This document shows, piece after piece, positions 12,026 through 23,449 of a DNA stretch of 64,000 nucleotides. This stretch comes from Parietaria judaica. Its lineage: Eukaryota > Streptophyta > Magnoliopsida > Rosales > Urticaceae. Position 1 is the stretch's first letter. Every line of letters begins with the position of its first letter. Where the stretch lies: the NCBI GenBank assembly GCA_954871525.1, contig OX940861.1:8230842-8294841 (forward strand), given 5' to 3'. The notes under the pieces were generated by a model. The model had not been told where the DNA came from, made no database searches, and worked only from the letters and a program-made list of their open reading frames with translations. The position numbers were made by a program, and so were the translations under genes.

Positions 12026-12358
12026 TAAGAGCTTATTGTTGTGTTTTGTTCAACATGAAACGATCTATTTGTACTGGTCATGAAGATATGCATTGTATTT
12101 TTTATTTTATTTTTAGATCTACTTAGTTAATGTAAGATCATGACTAATATGCTAATATATAATGACTTGGAGTCCTGGTCAATACTAAATTATAATATAT
12201 TTGTCTCTCTCTAATTAAACTTTAGAAAAACAATTGAGAAATCCATTCCAACCTGTCAAGGAAATGATGTGGAAACTCCTAATAAGGAAAATTATAATAA
12301 TAATAATAGACAAGGAACGAATTTGTTATATTAGAAAACTAAATAAGTTGGTGGTTAT

Positions 12359-13731
12359 GGCCCCGTTTGGCATTGCTTATTAATAGGTGCTTTTGCTTTT
12401 TTTAGAATTTTAAGTCAATGGGCCCGTTTGGCACAGCTTAATTTTTACAAAAATTGTTTTCAGTTTTAGTTTAAAAAACAAACTGTTTTTTAAAAAAACC
12501 GGCAGGTGTTTGGTAAATTGTTTATAAAACCATTGTTGCTGGTAACATAAACTGATTTAGCGTTTGGTAAAAAAAATTATTTAAGCTAAAAAGACTAAAA
12601 TAGACTAAAACCGTATTTTTGTTTTTAGAAAAAACCAAAAGCTACGAATTCTAGCTTTTACAATTCATGTACAAAAATTCAAAATCGATTTTGTGTTTTT
12701 TGGAAAAACAATTTTGCCAAACACCTAAAAAGCGGTTAAGTTTATTTTATAAACAAAAACAGGGCTAAATAAGCTGTGCCAAACGCACCCAATATTTGTG
12801 TTTGGTAAGTTACAATAGAAGCACTTCACTAAAAAGTTTAGCTTTTCTATAGGCAAAATTTAAAAGCTAGTATTAGATGTTTCTGCTAGAATCTACTTTT
12901 GCTTTTCTTATTCTTTATCTCTATAAATATTTTTTTGGTGGTAAAAGTACCAAAAATACATTTTATTATTGCAGTTAAATGTCTAATTCTTTTTAAGTGG
13001 CAAAAGTACCAATTTTTTATGTCCATATTTTTTAATTATTGTGATTAAAGTACCAATTCTTTTTGGATGGTAAAGATACCAATTTCTTACATCCATGTTT
13101 TTTAAAATTATTTCAGTTGAAGTACCAATTCTTATTGGGTGGTAAAAGTACCAAAAATATTTTAACATTGCGGTTAAAGTTCCAATTTTTTTAGGTGGTA
13201 AAAGTACCTTTTTTCGTTACATTCTTAAAATATTATAGTTAAAGTACCAAGTCTTTTTGGAAGGTGAACGTATATAAAAAAACAAATACATATTATTATT
13301 GCAGTTAAAGCATTAGTTCTTTTTAGTTGGTAAAAGTACTAATTTTTTTACCGTGGACGAAAGAAACATGAATGTAAAAAATTGGTATTGTCACCATAAT
13401 TATTGTCAATTAAAAGTATAAAAGCTTAACAAACTAAGAAAGGTTTTTATTTTATTTATTGAGTAATTATATTATTTAAACTATTTTTTAATTTTTTAAT
13501 ATTAATATGAGATTCAATTAACATTATTTATGTCTACTTTAATATTTTTTGACATTTAGAAGCTAATTAAGTAAAACTGGTTACCAAACACTAAACTGGA
13601 ACTTTTGAAAAAAACCAATTGTTTTTTGTTTTCATTAACCAAACAGTGCATTACTTTATCTGACAGCACTTTTTCTGACAGTAAATTTTAAAAGCAATTC
13701 TGAAGACAGCACAGCAATGCCAAACTGGGCC
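12359..13731. mobile_element. TIR element (PIF/Harbinger-like ends) upstream of GH32 copy A
   Basis: The ends GGCCCCGTTTGGCATTGCT and AGCAATGCCAAACTGGGCC are inverted repeats with one or two mismatches. A 3-bp duplication, TAT, flanks them. The paralogous flank of copy B near 20550 runs GGTGGCTGTTTACTGTTTAG without the insert, so this is a true insertion after the duplication. It has no transposase. A second TIR element is nested at 12420-12790. Between about 12930 and 13345 the body holds a degenerate tandem array with core GGTAAAAGTACCAATTC, spaced about 60-100 bp. Confidence 0.8.
12420..12790. mobile_element. MITE nested inside the 12359-13731 element
   Basis: It starts GGGCCCGTTTGGCACAGCTT and ends AAGCTGTGCCAAACGCACCC, an inverted repeat related to but distinct from the host element's ends. 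AAT occurs on both sides, a possible 3-bp duplication. The 371-bp body is made of runs of A and T around AAAAAC/GTTTTT and has no coding capacity. Confidence 0.75.
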
Positions 13732-14244
13732 TATATTGTTTAGTGAAGCGACAATTACCATGCCGTTTAACATATTATCTTTTGGATGAAATCAATTTTA
13801 AATGACTTGTTCACTTCATTTACGCAGCATAAACGATAATATTATGAACGAGAGATAGTAGTTTTCTACGGATTAACATAACAATTTTCGTTTATATTTT
13901 TCTGAGTTCACTTTGCTTGATTTTGTGCCTCTAATTTTTACTTAACAAAACAGATTAAATAATAATTTGCAAAACGACACTAAAAGGAAATACTAGAATC
14001 TATTTTTCAACAAATAGATTATATTCTGTTTGGTTTTGTTTTCCAAATTAGTTTTATGTATTTTAATTATAAATTTAAAAAAAAATACTGTTATAAAATA
14101 TATTTGATTATTTTACTTAAAAAATGAAATTAAAAACCTATTTTTTGGCTATGAAATTAGAATAGAAACAGAATACTACTAAAATGTATTTGCTATTGTA
14201 TTCTAACTTATTTCTTTGTTTCTCTCATGACATAATTATTTTAT

Positions 14245-14838
14245 GAGAAATTATAGATAATAGCCTCCTTACTACGTTTAGATTGCATTTTATCAAACAT
14301 ATGATTCTAATTTTTAAAATAGCCAATCAAGATGATATGGCGTTAAAAACTAATTTATCTTTACCTATTTTGCCCCTCAGCTTATTATTTAGGGATTAAA
14401 ATTAATTTCATATAATACACACGTTTGAATGATTATTCAAGGGAAATATTCAAGGCATAATTTTAGGTAATTTTCTCTCTCTCTAAATCAACCCACCAAT
14501 CACTCTCTCTCTCTGCAGAACCATCAAGCTTCGAGTCCGTAGACCATGCCATCACGAAGAAGAACTCTCCTCAAGGTCATCATTCTCGACAGCGGGTATG
14601 CCTCCTCTCTCTATTCTTTTTTTCAGTGCTAGGGTTTTGAATTCGAAGGATCTCTCTCTCCAAGGCAATCTCAGTCTTGGATTCTGCTCTGGAACTTCAA
14701 TCAGAGCTCGTTAATTCGAATTCGCCGGAAAGGAAAATCGGAAAACTCGGGCCGCAGGGAAAGTCTCGGCAAACTCGGCGAACAGAGACGAAGTTGCAGC
14801 TGCTCATTCAAACCTTATGCCATTTTTTCATCGACTTC

Positions 14839-14878
<40 letters not shown>

Positions 14879-15809
14879 ATATGTATGAATGAGTTTATTC
14901 TCTCTTCGACGCCAACGCAGATCCGGCTTCGATGATCGATGTCGCCTTCCGTACTCATTCTTCAGTTTCCCACACCTCCAGCCCCGCTGCGTTTGCTCAT
15001 CCATCGTGGGACTGCAAATCGTGAATTGCTTCTTCGTCACCATCGCTTGTCTAGGATCGAAAAAAAAAAAAAAACTTCCAGCCACACCTAACTCGGGAGC
15101 TGCAGATCGCGACTCCTCAACCTTCTGATATGTGCAAGCTTCTAATTTGTGCGAGCGTCGGTGTCGGCTCGATGTTGATTTTTTTCTCTGATTTCGTGTT
15201 AATTTTTGTTTATTCGTGTTAATTCGGTTTTTTATTTTGTTTTTTACTATCTTTTTGACGTGTTTTGTCAATTAATTCATGTAATTATTTGTTAATTCAT
15301 GTAGAAATGTATTTTTCTACGATAATGGAGATGTTTTTCAAGGTTATTTTTGTATTTTTTTTGTTTATTTGTACTTATTCGTGTAAATATATGCTAATTC
15401 GAATTGTTAATTTGGTTAATGTTTTTTAATTCAAATTGGCTTAAATTATTAATATGGTTAATTTGAGTTGATGTTACTTAAGAAATTTGAATTTCTATTT
15501 CAAAAAGTGAAAAACGTTTTTTATATTTAAATTTAAAATTTATTTTTAAATTTGGAATTCAAATATTTGTTTCTTAATTTATTATTTTATTAATTTTTAA
15601 AAATTTAAAATAAATTCGTATTAATTATTAAAATAAATTTTAAATTATTTTGTTAATTCGAATTTAATATTAATTATTATTAATAATAAGGGTATATAAG
15701 TCATTTTATATGCGTTAATGTGGTTTATTGGCTATGTCACAAAATTAACCAAACACTGGCTATTTTAACAATTTCAAAATATTAAGATGGCTAGTTATCT
15801 TAAGCTCCC
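14245..15809. mobile_element. Pack-MULE-like element with a captured RAB7 exon
   Basis: The flanks carry a 9-bp direct repeat, TTATTTTAT (14236-14244 and 15810-15818). The ends GAGAAATTATAGATAATAGCC and GGCTAGTTATCTTAAGCTCCC are degenerate inverted repeats, and further pairs (AAAATAGCCA near 14318 and its inverse near 15757) extend the arms to about 140 bp. The interior includes a CpG-containing island from about 14500 to 15160, less A/T-rich than the arms, with a recognisable GTPase exon at 14546-14595 and other fragments of unknown origin, plus a TA microsatellite at 14840-14870. The duplication is A/T-only, so the call rests on the three signals together. Confidence 0.6.
14546..14595 (+). 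pseudogene. RAB7/RABG3 GTPase first-exon fragment
   Basis: Reads MPSRRRTLLKVIILDSG and is followed directly by a GTATGC donor, matching the conserved first exon of plant RABG3 (Rab7) genes, including the position of the first intron inside the P-loop glycine codon. Three bases are missing, so the P-loop glycine before DSG is absent (the family has IILGDSG). No second exon encoding VGKTS follows. It is a captured piece, not a working GTPase. Confidence 0.78.
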
Positions 15810-15818
15810 TTATTTTAT

Positions 15819-16449
15819 TATATATTATATATTTATTATTATTTTTTTATTTGAATTTAAAACTCTGCCTTTTTTTTTCGAGCCTCGGAGGGACTATATT
15901 ATAAAAGCTTACGACGAGTGTGAGAAGATTAACTTCTATGCAAACAACTGAAACTCACAGAGAAATTTTCTGAAAAATACATCTTTGTGTATTGATGAAA
16001 GAATGAAAAGGATTACACCCAAATGGCTGAGATGATTCTTATTTATAGAGTGGAGTTTTATCTCACCTACAAAACAAGAAAATAATAATAAAAATCTATA
16101 TATATATATATAAAAGGAAGATCTTTCCAATAAAATCATAGCTTAAAAAACCAAGGACTCAAATTCTAAAAAAATTAGATTTTATAATTTTTTATTAAAC
16201 CTTTTTTATATACACCATTTATAACAACAATTCTGTCCTACATATACTTATTTATTTCAGACTTGATACAAACGCCGTATCACGCCATTTATTTTCCGTT
16301 AACGACCTTTCATTGACCGTGCATTTCGGTGCTCTCTCACTGTCTCTCAAAAGCCGTAACGTCATCCTTGCTTCAATCCCTCTTTTGAGTTTCTTTAATC
16401 GGCAGTGCAGACTGTTGAAGTGGTTTCGCACACTAACAGTCAAGTGATT
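15819..16449. other. AT-rich intergenic DNA, no gene seen
   Basis: No believable coding region. Contains an (TA)n tract near 16100. The segment 16250-16440 is less A/T-rich and lies next to an LTR-like remnant, but it matches nothing recognised. Confidence 0.45.
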
Positions 16450-17128
16450 TGTGAATGGGATTCTGATTTGAAATTGCTAAGAACTTTGTGGATCTTGACC
16501 TCCGCGTTGTCAATACTCTGACGTTGACTAAAATGAAAAATAAAGCGAATAGATACACCGAGGGTTTTTTAGAGAGGTTCGTCCCAATGCGGTAGTTGAC
16601 TACGTCCTCTGTAAGTTTATTGATGATGAAAAGAAGATCAGCCGGAACCACAAGCCGATTCCAAGATGATCGAAAAAGAAAAAGAAAACTCTGAAAAATA
16701 CAAATCTCGCAGACTCTTTTGTCTCAGGGTGAATGCTTGCGTGCGTATAATAGAGCTATCTCCTTGCTTTTATAGGCCTCCAATTTCTGCCCGTTGGTAT
16801 TCGTAGTGGACGTTGGTAGTGACTCCGAGTTCGGGGCTTGACTTGCTGTCGAGCTGACACGTGGACCACTTCTTGAGAGAATCGCGCAATGGTGAATTTT
16901 GACTCAACGTCGTGGAGAGTTTGAATCTCAATCGTGGCTTCGAAGGTTTAGTGCCTAGTTGACTTGGTCTGCCCGGGCTTTAGTGCTTATTTGGCGTGTT
17001 CCTGCTCGGATTTCTTCATGACACTTTCTGCCCGGGATGAGCTTTGGGCTTTGGGCTTTAGGCCGACAGACCTAGTCGCGCCTGGGCATGGTTAAGTGCT
17101 TATTGGGCTTTTGACCACATATCTCACA
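16450..17128 (-). mobile_element. LTR retrotransposon remnant (solo-LTR-like)
   Basis: Read on the minus strand it begins TGTGAGATATGTGG and ends CCCATTCACA, a TGTGA...TCACA inverted terminus. It has a TATAAAAGC box followed by a leader and, near the 3' end, GAGGACGTAGTCAACTACCG, a phrase of the type seen in Copia LTR U5 regions. The 5-bp flanks (TGATT and TGCCC) do not match, and no internal region adjoins it, so it is either a decayed solo LTR or a fragment. Confidence 0.5.
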
Positions 17129-19299
17129 TGCCCATTTGTGTGAATATTCAATTAGTTCACAACTTTGGTCTTAAATTATATGAACCGTAAATTTAATTAC
17201 TGACCTTATCATTCCAATTACGGAACGAATTTACACATCAACACTAATCAGGTTAGGAAGTTGATCTCTCTCTCCAATCAAGGAATCATCCTTTCTCTGC
17301 TTTGTATTTTTTTGGTCCTTATCGGTTCTTCACTTGAAAATTTAGTTGAACGGTGATGAGACGTCAAATGTATGAAAATGACAAGGCTGGAGCAGTACCT
17401 ATAACTTGTAGACAGCTTTCCTTCAAGCCATTTTTAAGTTGTCTGGAGCTTTTGCAAAATGAAATCGTAAGTACTGACATAATCATACATAGTGTCCTAT
17501 TTTTTTTTATGCCATTTTATGTAAATGCATTTAGAAGTTTCAATAAAAAAAAAAATCATTAGCATTTATCCACAAAATTTTTCTTTTTTATATTATTAAA
17601 ATTGATTATATAAGCTATGTTCATTTTTATGAAATTTTGCTTTATGTGTTCATTTTTAAAAATCAAGGAACTTTTTTTGTTCACTTTCTTGATGAAATAG
17701 TATAATTAAACAAGTCATTGACAACAATTCTTCTAAATGATGAATGATTAGTCTTTCATTTCATTCTTGATTGTACTTTGCTGCATTTTTTCATAAAATT
17801 ATATCTATTGGATTTGCTTATGAACTTTTATTTTATTACTTTTTGTGCTTAATCTTTTTAAAAAGAGAGAGAGACAACATCATTTTCTTTGACAAGTAGG
17901 CAAGTCAGTAATGTGCTTTGCATTTTGGATTTTTTTTTGCTTCTTTATATTTTCCTGATATTATTATAGTTATCTCTTTGAAATTGTGTGCAGTTGGAAG
18001 TGAAACTGCGTATACAGGTTTTAGGTGAATAATATACGCAGTAGGCATTTTGATGGGAGCTTCAAGACTTTCCCGCTTTGGTATATTCTTCTTTCAATTA
18101 TTCATTTATTTAAAATTTGAAGCAGTGGTTATACCATTACAAATGTAATGTCATGTTTTTTTTTTTGGCATGACAGAGTATATGTAAAAATAATATCTCT
18201 ATGTAGCAATTGTTGGCCTTGAACGTATTGGCTAGCAATTATTGTTCACATAACTTCATCCCTGCTCTTTTATTTTTAATAAAAATAAAATTATACAAAA
18301 AATGGTTGTTGTAGAATATTTTGGGTAACATATTCAGGGGTGTTTCGGTTCAAGTTATATAATTTGCGTTTTCACTGTGGTCGAAGTTTTCTCAATTCTT
18401 CTTGTTCTTATTTTTAAGGAATCACTTGCTCTACCATTTGTTGAGTTTATGTTTTTTGCAAGTCACATAGCATAATTAAGATAATATTGAACTCTGAAAA
18501 TCTTTTGATGAGTTCATTCGACAACACTCTATATAGAGAAAGAGAACTTTCTGGCTCTATAGTTGGTGTGAAGTTATATCAATTGACGAGTTGGACATTT
18601 TCATATGATTTTATCGGACGTGTAACAGCTGCTACGTTAACGCTGGAGATTAACAACTCGGGCAATCCTTTCATGTAATACTTTTTAAAATAGGCATAAA
18701 AAATTTACATGTTAATTCTTCCTCTGACTCTATAGAAATTACTATAAAAAAAATTAACATGTAAAAAAAAATTCACCATCTGGCTCTAGAAATTAATTCA
18801 TGCAAGTTTATTTGGAGATTTTTCTTCATGAGGCACTATTTTCTTTTTTCTTCAATCAACTAATTTTATATTAGAATACCTCTACTAGGCTATGTAGAAC
18901 TAAAAGAATATTACGAAGACAAAAGGTTAGAGATATTATTGTCCATTTTCTGGTGACCACTGAGCAAAGCTCTTCGATATACGTTCTATATACGTTCTTT
19001 AAGTTCAATGTACCGTTTCATTAATCAATCTTATCGACAGCTGGTAGTTCAACATCACAATTAGAAAAAAGCCAAAAAATGTCATGTATATGTGCTTTAA
19101 ATATAGTGAACCAATGTAGTCTTCAGATTGTATGTTGTAATTTAAAAACATTCCTTCGTATCAAATTTCAAAGTTACTAAATCCATTGGGTTAGTATAAT
19201 TGCCCGTTTTGTGTTAAACTTTAAAACTACCTATTGTGTGTATTTTTTACTCTCACAAATGTGTAGTTTTTAAAAAGGTTTGACATAAAATGTGCATTT
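17129..19299. other. Intergenic, no gene recognised
   Basis: A plus-strand stretch at 17353-17468 is open, reads as a possible exon with a GTAAGT donor (ending CLELLQNEI), and has a possible continuation at 17994 after TGTGCAG, but it matches no family I recognise. A 63-codon open frame at 18487-18678 is likewise unidentified. Both may be gene fragments; neither is called as a gene. Confidence 0.4.
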
Positions 19300-19366
19300 C
19301 GTACCATTTTCATATAATTAATGGTAGAAAAATTGGTAATACTGAAATTCTGAATCCTATATTTTT

Positions 19367-19643
19367 AGGGAAACTTCATAAAATGACTTTCAAAATACTA
19401 CATATTTTTTTATTACATTTTCATAATTCTCAAAACAACCTTTTTAAATTTTATGTACCAAAATACCCTTAATTTTGTCCATTTTTTCGGACACAATATG
19501 TCCATTTTTCAGGACGCAATATGAAATTTTGCAAGGGTATTTTGGTAAATGAAAATTGAAAAGGTTATTTTGAGAATTATGAAAACTTGAGGAGTAATAA
19601 AAGAATATATGGTGTATAGAAGGTGATTTTATGAAGTTTCCCT
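19367..19643. mobile_element. Palindromic MITE in the truncated GH32 copy
   Basis: The ends AGGGAAACTTCATAAAATGA and the inverse (TGATTTTATGAAGTTTCCCT) define a 277-bp element whose two halves are nearly complete inverted repeats (AATTCTCAAAACAACCTTTTT and AAAAGGTTATTTTGAGAATT inside). ATTTTT occurs on both sides as a possible target duplication. The paralogous intron of copy A near 11305 reads straight through without the insert. Confidence 0.85.
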
Positions 19644-19995
19644 ATTTTTATTCTCAGGGATAAAAAACAGAACTAGAATTTAAAATTTACCTTTTTTAAA
19701 AAAATCATTTTAATTAAAGAGATAATAAAGAGTCAAATTATCAAAATATTTTTCTCTCTCTAAATTACAGATGAATATTTTAAATTACGGATCTGAAAAG
19801 ACAAACGGAACTGGAATATTCCGGTTTCGGAAAAAATAGAAAATAGGACAAGTTATGATAACATATCAACAATAGTGTCGTTTTGTATCCGGAATTCAGA
19901 GCCACTAATGCATATTATTCGGCTATTGATAGATTCATTAACATGAAAAGCAACATTATTAAGAGAGCTTATTAAAACAATACATAGTTACATAC

Positions 19996-20211
19996 CATTA
20001 GGATCTGTGTGTAGTAATAATCACCGGTTACCAATTTTCCAAAGCATTCAGCAACATTGAACAAAAAATGAAATATCAATATACGTAAATATAAAAAGAA
20101 GGAAATAGAATAGAAAATAATTAATTGGAAAGTCAAACCGTTCATCCAGTTCTTCAGAGGTTGGAAATGGTAGCCAGTTCTGTATGGCTGCACTTCAGAG
20201 TTCGAAGCCAT
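19996..20211 (-). pseudogene. GH32 beta-fructosidase copy B, only exon 1 and mini-exon
   Basis: Exon 1 (20211-20139) encodes 24 residues, from [18 protein letters not shown] to NWMN, and the mini-exon 20004-19996 (ATCCTAATG) is intact with AG/GT borders. No exon 3 or later exon exists in the next 4 kb in its reading direction; homology to copy A stops in intron 2 near 19300. Like copy A it has no signal peptide. It could still make a short transcript but no enzyme. Confidence 0.88.
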
Positions 20212-20705
20212 TTTTGTTTGCTTAGATCGATCTAATTAAGAGCTTTGTATTTTGTTTTGTTTTGTTCAACATGAAACAATCTATCTATACTGGTCATGAA
20301 GATGTGCATTGTAGTATTTTTAATTCTATTTAGTTGATCTTAGATGATTACTTTAAATTTATAATGACTCTCTGAGTCTTGGTCAATACTAAATTATAAT
20401 AATATATGTCTTTGTCTAATTATACTTTAGAAAGAGTAATTAAAAAATTCATTCCAACCTGTCCAGGTAATAGTATAGAAATTCATAAGGAAAAAAATAA
20501 TAATAGAAAAGCAACGACTTTTGTATGACAGAAAAATAAATTAATCGGTGGCTGTTTACTGTTTAGTAAAGATGCAATTACCTTGCCGTTTAAAATATTA
20601 TTTTCGGATGAAATTCATTTTACTTTAAAAATAAAAGCAACACGTAGAATTTGAAAATAATAATAATTTGACAAACGACACTAAATGGAAGTACTAGAAT
20701 CTAAA

Positions 20706-21120
20706 ATCAACTCGAGTCTAATAACGACAATAAGTATATAAAAACACATAAAGAAAACGACAGGAACGGAAAAGAAGAGTATGAAAACGACATGTTCAAG
20801 TACGTTTGTCCAGTCAAAACGACAAAGAAATAAAAGACGATTTGTTTTTCGGGATGTCGTTTACACCTGAAATCACAAACCCCTTCTTTGTCGTTTATGC
20901 AGAAACACTACTCAAGGATCGTCTTTTTTTATTATTTTATCTAAATATGACTTTTAGGATGCAAATTATTGCACACGGAGTAGAAGAAACTTATTTTTAA
21001 AATCTGAATTTTGATTTCGGTCCACCAAAAACCGAAAAGAGAGTTGCTTTTACTTTTTTAATCCTGAAAACGGCACCAAGCTTGTTCCACAATATAAATC
21101 TCTGCTTAACATTTTGAAAT
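20706..21120. other. Intergenic between GH32 copies B and C
   Basis: No gene recognised. The 64-codon plus-strand frame at 20806-21000 lacks any recognisable feature. The sequence has several AACGACA-type words, as in other intergenic parts of this window. Confidence 0.45.
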
Positions 21121-21126
21121 TTATTG

Positions 21127-23437
21127 CTAACCAAATATGGGCCGTCTTCTGTTCTTTAAAGGGGCCAATCGAGCGCTCTTCATACTCCAAGCATTCAGCG
21201 TCGAGATTTTTACACTCTTGATTCCGTTGTTGAACGCGTGCAAGTGAGCTTCTTTGTTAATGGCTAGCTTTGGATAGACTCGAGATGTTATGCAACTTCT
21301 TCCTTCTCCACCAAAGCTCTCCACGATCGAATGGTCAATCTGCGTAGAAAACGCATATCTCAGACTCAAATCACTCCAAGACAACACAACACAACACAAC
21401 ACAACACAACACAACACAACACAATAAAGCGGTATTGTTCATACCAAGCTTCTCAGTGTTATTTTTTCTCGCCGAGGATCCAAGTCAACGAAAGTCCCGT
21501 AAATCGTTTTGTCTAGTCCTTCCCTCAAAGAAGACCTGCCAAAAAATATAATCAAAGAAGATAGGAATCTACCCAAAAATTTGATATCACATTTGGAGTT
21601 TAAACTACTCACCTGCTTTGATCACTACACATGAGAACGACGAACTTATCGTCGGATTTAAATACACGAAAGAAAATCGCGGTTCGTTCAGTCAAGTCCT
21701 TGGAAGCCAAAACCATCAAGCCAAATGGCCCAACTTTGCCTGCAATAGAGGCGTTCTTTTGGCTGCAAAGAAGCTGAGGATCAACCCATTTGGGATTCAT
21801 TCTCTCTGCATTTTCTACTCCCAAAACATCAAATGAAACCTCCACATCCGCCTATAGAAAATTTAGATGACAATATTTTTTACAATATATTCATATGTAT
21901 AAGCATAAATTTCCAATTAGTATAAATACCTGTGAAGTTGTGACACCAGAGATTTCTACCATTGACCTACCCTTGAGCTCTTTGTCTTGGAGACTAACTT
22001 TCTTGCCTCTTAGCTTCTCTATTTCCTTGATTGGCCATTGTACTAATTGCCGCCCGGAACTACTCAGAACGATACTCCTCGGAAACGACTGTAGCGAAAA
22101 TGCTCCACGTTAAGTACTTGGTATTATCGATGCAAATCTTTAAACAAACACTCTTGAAATTTACTACTGAGAACGAACCTGAAGCCCCGACCAGCCTTTG
22201 CTCTTGTCATCAGGCACGCTGTCCGACTCGGTAATCCACCCCCAAAGCACCCGCCTCCGTTTTCCACTGTCGTAAAACGATTTTGAAGCGTAGAACTTCC
22301 CGTAATCATACCTCAAGTCCGACCCATCATCCAAAAAATCAGATTCGACGACAAATTTATCCGTCTCTGGCTCGTACTTCCCAAGTATATAGTGGTCACG
22401 GTCGTGGAAGCTGGCCTTAAGAACATGCTTAGTGCTAAGCCGAGAATGATCTTCACCAATTGAGTAATTGAATTCCGACCCGAAAGTTGTGTTCTCGACC
22501 ACAGGGTAAAAATCCGGGCACTCCCACATCTTAGTCTTTGCAGAAGAATGCAATGGATTGGTTCTTTTCCACGTGACAAAATCCTCACTCTTGTAAACAA
22601 TCGCCATCCCGTTCCCGTTAATCTGAGCCCCGACTAAGACCCGCCAGAGGTTATCCGGGCCGAGCCAGGCCGTAGTTGGGTCTCTGAACAAAGCCGGGTC
22701 GAGGTCGTTCACAGGGCTCATCAGAGGGTTGTGTGGGAACTTTGTCCATTCTACGAGAAACGGGTCCGAATTATTTTTGGGAAAGGCGAGGTTTTGGACT
22801 TGGTGGTTCTGGGTGTCGGCTCCCGTGTAGAGAATGACCGGTTTATTCCCGAGAAGGAACGTAGTCGAACCCGACCAACAACCGTTGATGTCAAATGGGT
22901 CGGTCGGGTTCAAGGCGATATCGAGGTGAACCCAGTCGACTAGATCGTAGGATATCGAGTGCCCCCACGAGATGTTGCCCCACACTGAACTGTACGGATT
23001 GTACTGATAGAACAGGTGGTACACTCCATTGTAGTACATTGGCCCTGTGTTCAAATTTCCATTGATGAATGTATGAATGATCCTTGAAATGAATGTACAG
23101 TATATGTATGAGGCTTTAGATTGAGAAATTAAACGTACCATTAGGATCTGCATGTGTAGTTTACCATAAGCCATGAAAAAAATGCCAAAGGAAGAAGACG
23201 AAGTTCAGTGTTTGCAGGTTTAAGAATATTCAGAACTTAGAACTTCGAAAGCGAGATTGAAGTAGAGGAGAGTCAACCGTTCATCCAGTTTTTAGGAGGT
23301 TGAAAATGGAAGCCAGTCCTGTAGGGCTGTGCTTCGGAGATGGACTGAGACTTCCTGTGTCTCTGTCGAGAAGCTTCGATTCCATTTCCATGGCTGCCCA
23401 GAACGATGAACAGAGCGACGACCCAGATCACAGACAT
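21127..23437 (-). CDS. GH32 beta-fructosidase (cell-wall invertase / FEH-like), copy C
   Basis: Seven exons: 23437-23278, mini-exon 23147-23139, 23044-22179, 22088-21930, 21851-21613, 21535-21445 and 21339-21127, giving 578 aa, a normal length for secreted plant GH32. The N-terminus [19 protein letters not shown] is a clear signal peptide, so the product should reach the cell wall. Catalytic motifs are [13 protein letters not shown] and MWECPDFYP (Pro, so cell-wall class); CWSGS is intact. After the acid/base Glu, [10 protein letters not shown] is two residues shorter than cwINV1 and lacks its SLDDTK Asp and Lys, which argues for a fructan exohydrolase-like or reduced-sucrose enzyme. It has a 77-bp intron (21612-21536) that copy A does not have. 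It is the only cluster member with an intact secretion signal. Confidence 0.94.
21381..21425. repeat. (ACAAC)n microsatellite in the last intron of GH32 copy C
   Basis: About nine units of ACAAC/CACAA lie between the last two coding exons (intron 21444-21340). In-frame reading of this tract is an artefact. Confidence 0.9.
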
Positions 23438-23449
23438 CTTTGATGGGGT

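Larger units (their letters stand above)
19300..20705 (-). repeat. Segmental duplication of the GH32 copy A 5' region
   Basis: This block is a diverged copy of 11265-14015: intron 2, mini-exon, intron 1, exon 1 and upstream flank of copy A. Shared landmarks are GGAACTGGAATATTCCGGTTTCG in intron 2, CAATACAT...ACCATTAGGATCTGTG at the mini-exon, and CGACACTAAA.GGAA.TACTAGAATCTA upstream. Copy A carries the 1373-bp TIR insertion at 12359 that is absent here; this copy carries the MITE at 19367 that is absent from copy A. Confidence 0.85.

Noticed and set aside
16450..17128. Complete solo LTR with target-site duplication
   Set aside because: The TGTGA/TCACA ends look right but the flanking 5-mers differ, so it is kept only as a remnant.
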